NCBI GenBank assembly: GCA_964578835.1 | Contig: CAZOEL010000144.1 | Span: 1 to 7,758, forward strand | From: CAZOEL01 sp964578835 | GTDB taxonomy: Bacteria; Desulfobacterota; Syntrophobacteria; Syntrophobacterales; Syntrophobacteraceae | Direction: 5' to 3' | Length of the DNA stretch: 7,758 nt | Part shown: positions 5,641 to 7,758 of the stretch, piece by piece | Numbering within the stretch: position 1 is the stretch's first letter | How the letters are laid out: the number at the start of each line of letters is the position of its first letter | Notes under the pieces: generated by a model | What the model saw: the letters and a program-made list of their open reading frames with translations, nothing else | What the model was told of the DNA's origin: nothing | Databases searched by the model: none | Position numbers and translations under genes: made by a program

Positions 5641-7692
5641 ATGAAGCGCGCTCTAGCATTTCTTGTTACCTTTTTGTTGCTGGCCTCTACGATTTTTGCA
5701 TCCGATAAGCCTTTTGGCGACCAGCCCCGCGCATGGGGCGTCATGGAAAAGAATGGAGTTCATTGGCTGTCGACGCCTGAAGGCCGCCCTTTTTTCTCCA
5801 AAGGAGTGAATTTCATCGATGGCGGTAAGGAAAGCGAAAAGAGTCTTCGCAAGCAGGCTTTCTATTGGAGGAATTTCTACCCGTCCATCGACGACTGGAG
5901 GCGTTCCGCTGGAATGCAGCTCAACTGCTGGGGGTTCAATACTCGTGGCGGATGGTCCGACCCGTCCAGAGACATTGATCTGGCGTTGACAGTCGATATC
6001 GAGCTCGGGAGAAACTCCAAATTCCATTGGTTCGACCCTTTTGATCCCGCCATGGAAAAGACAGTTGTCGAATGGGCGGAAAAGCTCACGGCTCCTTTTC
6101 GCGGCGATCCGAGCCTCATAGGCTACTTTTCGGACAATGAAGTGGGATGGTGGAACTCCGCCCTTTTCATTTGGTATCTTTCCAAGGGATGGGAAAACCA
6201 CACCAAACGTTTTCTCTGGCAGCTCATCTACGATCATTACGACGGCGACTGGGCCCGTCTGCTTGCCGACTGGGTTCCGCAGGGCTCGATTGCAAGCTTC
6301 GAAAATCTCAGGAGCGCCGACGCAGCTCTCAAACTGAGGCCCGGCGGAGAAGGCATCCGCGTGGTGGATCGCTTCCTGTTCCTTTGCGCCCAGCGTTACT
6401 ACCAAATGATGTATCGCGCCATCAAGGAAGTGCATCCGGAAGCCCTGGTGCTTGGAGACCGCCTGCCGCTCTATTACCATCAGGACGCCGTACTGGCCAT
6501 TGGCGAAAATGTGGATGTCATATCGACTAACTATAATGTAGATGTTCCAGATGGATGGGTGGCGCCCTATTATTTTGACGGATTGCGCGCCTTAGCGAAT
6601 AAGCCGGTGCTTGTGACTGAGTTCTTTTATGCAGCAGAGGAGAACAGAAGCGGGAACCTTAACGAGACGGCAAGAAGCGCGCACCCGAAGCCGGGACACC
6701 TCATGACGGTCCAGACTCAGGCGGACCGGGCGAGGGGGCTTGCCGGCGCAGTCGCCAATTTCGCCCGTTTTCCCAACATCGTTGGAGTCCACTGGTTTCA
6801 GTATTGCGATGAGCCGTTTGGAGGGCGTGAAGATGGCGAGGACTACAACATGGGACTCATCGATACGGCCAACGCTCCCTATGAAGAGGTCACGGACGCT
6901 TTCCGACTGCTGAATCCAAAACTCGATGTCATTCACCAGGAAAGCCTCAACAGGCTTCCTGCGAGCGACGGTAAAGGGCTTCAGCAGGTGAGTCTCGGAG
7001 AATCGGAGAAACAGCCTGTAAAGATTACGCGCGCGCAAAAGCCGATCGATGCAACCGATCAGTCTTTCATGGATTGGAATAAAGAGACTACGCTCTTGAC
7101 CGGATTTCAGACTCCCAAGCCTTATGTTCCTTTTGGCGACGTTCACCTCGCCTGGAGTCCGGAAGGACTCTACCTCTTATCCATCGCCAATACCTACGTA
7201 GATCCCAATTTCCTCGCGTACGACGGAGAATTCCCTTTGTCCGAAGCTTTTCAGATTCATCTTGTGACGCAAGCCGAAGAAAAGGGAAGTCATTTCGCAA
7301 TCCACTTCATTCCGAAGCGCAACCCGCAATTTCCCGACGGCTTCGAGGTCACTCCCGTGCTTTATCGCTACAAGAACGGGAAGCCCTTTGAGCAGCTTTC
7401 GACTGAAGGCTTCGTTCAGCGCCTGAATAAGTCTCTTCCTCACATGCTTCTCGAAGCCTTTTTCCCCAAGGAGCTACTGGGGATCAAGAGCTTGGAGCCC
7501 GGGACAAGGCTCAAGATGAACATTTTTATGACAAATTACTATCGCGAGCATTCGATGATCTGGTCCGGCGATCCTACGGCGCAAAACCACGACCATGCCC
7601 GCAGCATGAAAAGCGTTGAGCTTGAAGGCCCCGAAGCGGAAAGTCCCGACCATTGTCCGGTTGAAGCTCACAGGACCACGACAATTCCTTAG
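5641..7692 (+). CDS. Secreted agarase-like (clan GH-A) glycoside hydrolase with C-terminal CBM9-like domain
   Basis: A 683-residue protein, numbered from ATG 5641. Residues 1-20 form a Sec signal peptide (MKR, then a Leu-rich core) with cleavage likely after IFA. Residues about 29-425 read as a TIM-barrel hydrolase related to GH50/GH42-type beta-agarases and galactosidases: PFFSKGVNF at 52-60, GFNTRGGW at 98-105, GYFSDNE at 161-167 with Glu167 as likely acid/base, and VTEFF at 325-329 with Glu327 as likely nucleophile, followed by HWFQYCDEPFGG at 384-395. After a linker, residues about 465-655 resemble a CBM9-like (DOMON-type) carbohydrate-binding fold: PIDA..DW, then HLAWSPEGLYLL and the FQIHLV strand. 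Family members cut beta-linked polysaccharides outside the cytoplasm. The neighbouring synthase, exporter and deacetylase suggest it remodels or releases the locus's own glycan instead of foraging (inference); no TonB-dependent receptor or sugar-uptake gene is visible here. The exact GH family is uncertain from reading alone. Confidence 0.8.
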   Translation: MKRALAFLVTFLLLASTIFASDKPFGDQPRAWGVMEKNGVHWLSTPEGRPFFSKGVNFIDGGKESEKSLRKQAFYWRNFYPSIDDWRRSAGMQLNCWGFNTRGGWSDPSRDIDLALTVDIELGRNSKFHWFDPFDPAMEKTVVEWAEKLTAPFRGDPSLIGYFSDNEVGWWNSALFIWYLSKGWENHTKRFLWQLIYDHYDGDWARLLADWVPQGSIASFENLRSADAALKLRPGGEGIRVVDRFLFLCAQRYYQMMYRAIKEVHPEALVLGDRLPLYYHQDAVLAIGENVDVISTNYNVDVPDGWVAPYYFDGLRALANKPVLVTEFFYAAEENRSGNLNETARSAHPKPGHLMTVQTQADRARGLAGAVANFARFPNIVGVHWFQYCDEPFGGREDGEDYNMGLIDTANAPYEEVTDAFRLLNPKLDVIHQESLNRLPASDGKGLQQVSLGESEKQPVKITRAQKPIDATDQSFMDWNKETTLLTGFQTPKPYVPFGDVHLAWSPEGLYLLSIANTYVDPNFLAYDGEFPLSEAFQIHLVTQAEEKGSHFAIHFIPKRNPQFPDGFEVTPVLYRYKNGKPFEQLSTEGFVQRLNKSLPHMLLEAFFPKELLGIKSLEPGTRLKMNIFMTNYYREHSMIWSGDPTAQNHDHARSMKSVELEGPEAESPDHCPVEAHRTTTIP

Positions 7693-7758
7693 CGGCAGTC
7701 TCGCTGGGATGATGAAAGTAGGACAAGGTGGAAGCATCGTCTTCTTCCGGTTCTTGAG
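7693..7758. other. Trailing non-coding stretch or very start of an unseen gene
   Basis: After the TAG of the hydrolase gene nothing firm is visible. An ATG at 7709 opens a + strand frame that runs off the window end (16 full codons, starting MMKVGQGG). It lacks a clear Shine-Dalgarno, with only CTGGG directly in front, and is too short to judge. Confidence 0.2.

Noticed and set aside
7730..7748. GGAAG/CTTCC inverted repeat as a terminator of the hydrolase gene
   Set aside because: A 5-bp stem with a 9-nt loop and no following T run is too weak.
7709..7758. ATG-initiated frame running off the end as the start of a fifth gene
   Set aside because: Only 16 full codons are visible, there is no clear Shine-Dalgarno, and the residues match nothing recognisable, so I do not call it a gene.
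1..7758. CRISPR array, tRNA/rRNA genes, insertion sequences or phage attachment sites
   Set aside because: No regularly spaced direct repeats, no tRNA- or rRNA-like segments, and no transposase or integrase coding sequence were seen on either strand.

Overview
The window holds four genes, all on the + strand, each separated by about 100 nt. Together they look like a cell-envelope or exopolysaccharide locus of a Gram-negative-type bacterium. Base composition is moderate to moderately high GC with ordinary bacterial codon use. Two proteins carry Sec signal peptides, and there is an MsbA/NdvA-like exporter. A Desulfobacterota- or Acidobacteria-like source would fit, but this is an impression of protein style only; no phylogenetic marker is present.

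Layout: (1) 3-2333, 5'-truncated: a fusion of a glycoside-hydrolase TIM barrel (both catalytic Glu present), a family 2 glycosyltransferase, membrane helices and an unrecognised C-terminal module. (2) 2439-4247: a complete 602-residue ABC half-transporter of the lipid/glycan exporter type with all nucleotide-binding motifs. (3) 4350-5534: a secreted PIG-L/LmbE-family zinc de-N-acetylase. (4) 5641-7692: a secreted agarase-like clan GH-A hydrolase with a C-terminal CBM9-like domain. The last 66 nt hold no convincing gene. Two inverted-repeat structures lie in the gaps: a three-arm, mutually exclusive hairpin set after gene 1, and a 7-bp-arm palindrome before gene 4.

Working model (inference): the fusion protein builds a glycan at the inner face of the membrane, with its own hydrolase/transglycosylase barrel trimming, branching or cyclising the product. 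The ABC exporter moves the product out. The secreted PIG-L enzyme removes N-acetyl groups, and the secreted hydrolase cuts or remodels the product. The first two steps recall cyclic-glucan synthase plus exporter pairs (NdvB/NdvA, ChvB/ChvA). The last two recall the deacetylase plus hydrolase pairs of the PNAG (PgaB) and Pel (PelA) systems. Finding both halves in one locus, built from different families, is the most interesting aspect of the window. For genes 3 and 4 the longest reading frames begin at TTG codons that overlap the ribosome binding site; the ATG just downstream is the better start in both cases.
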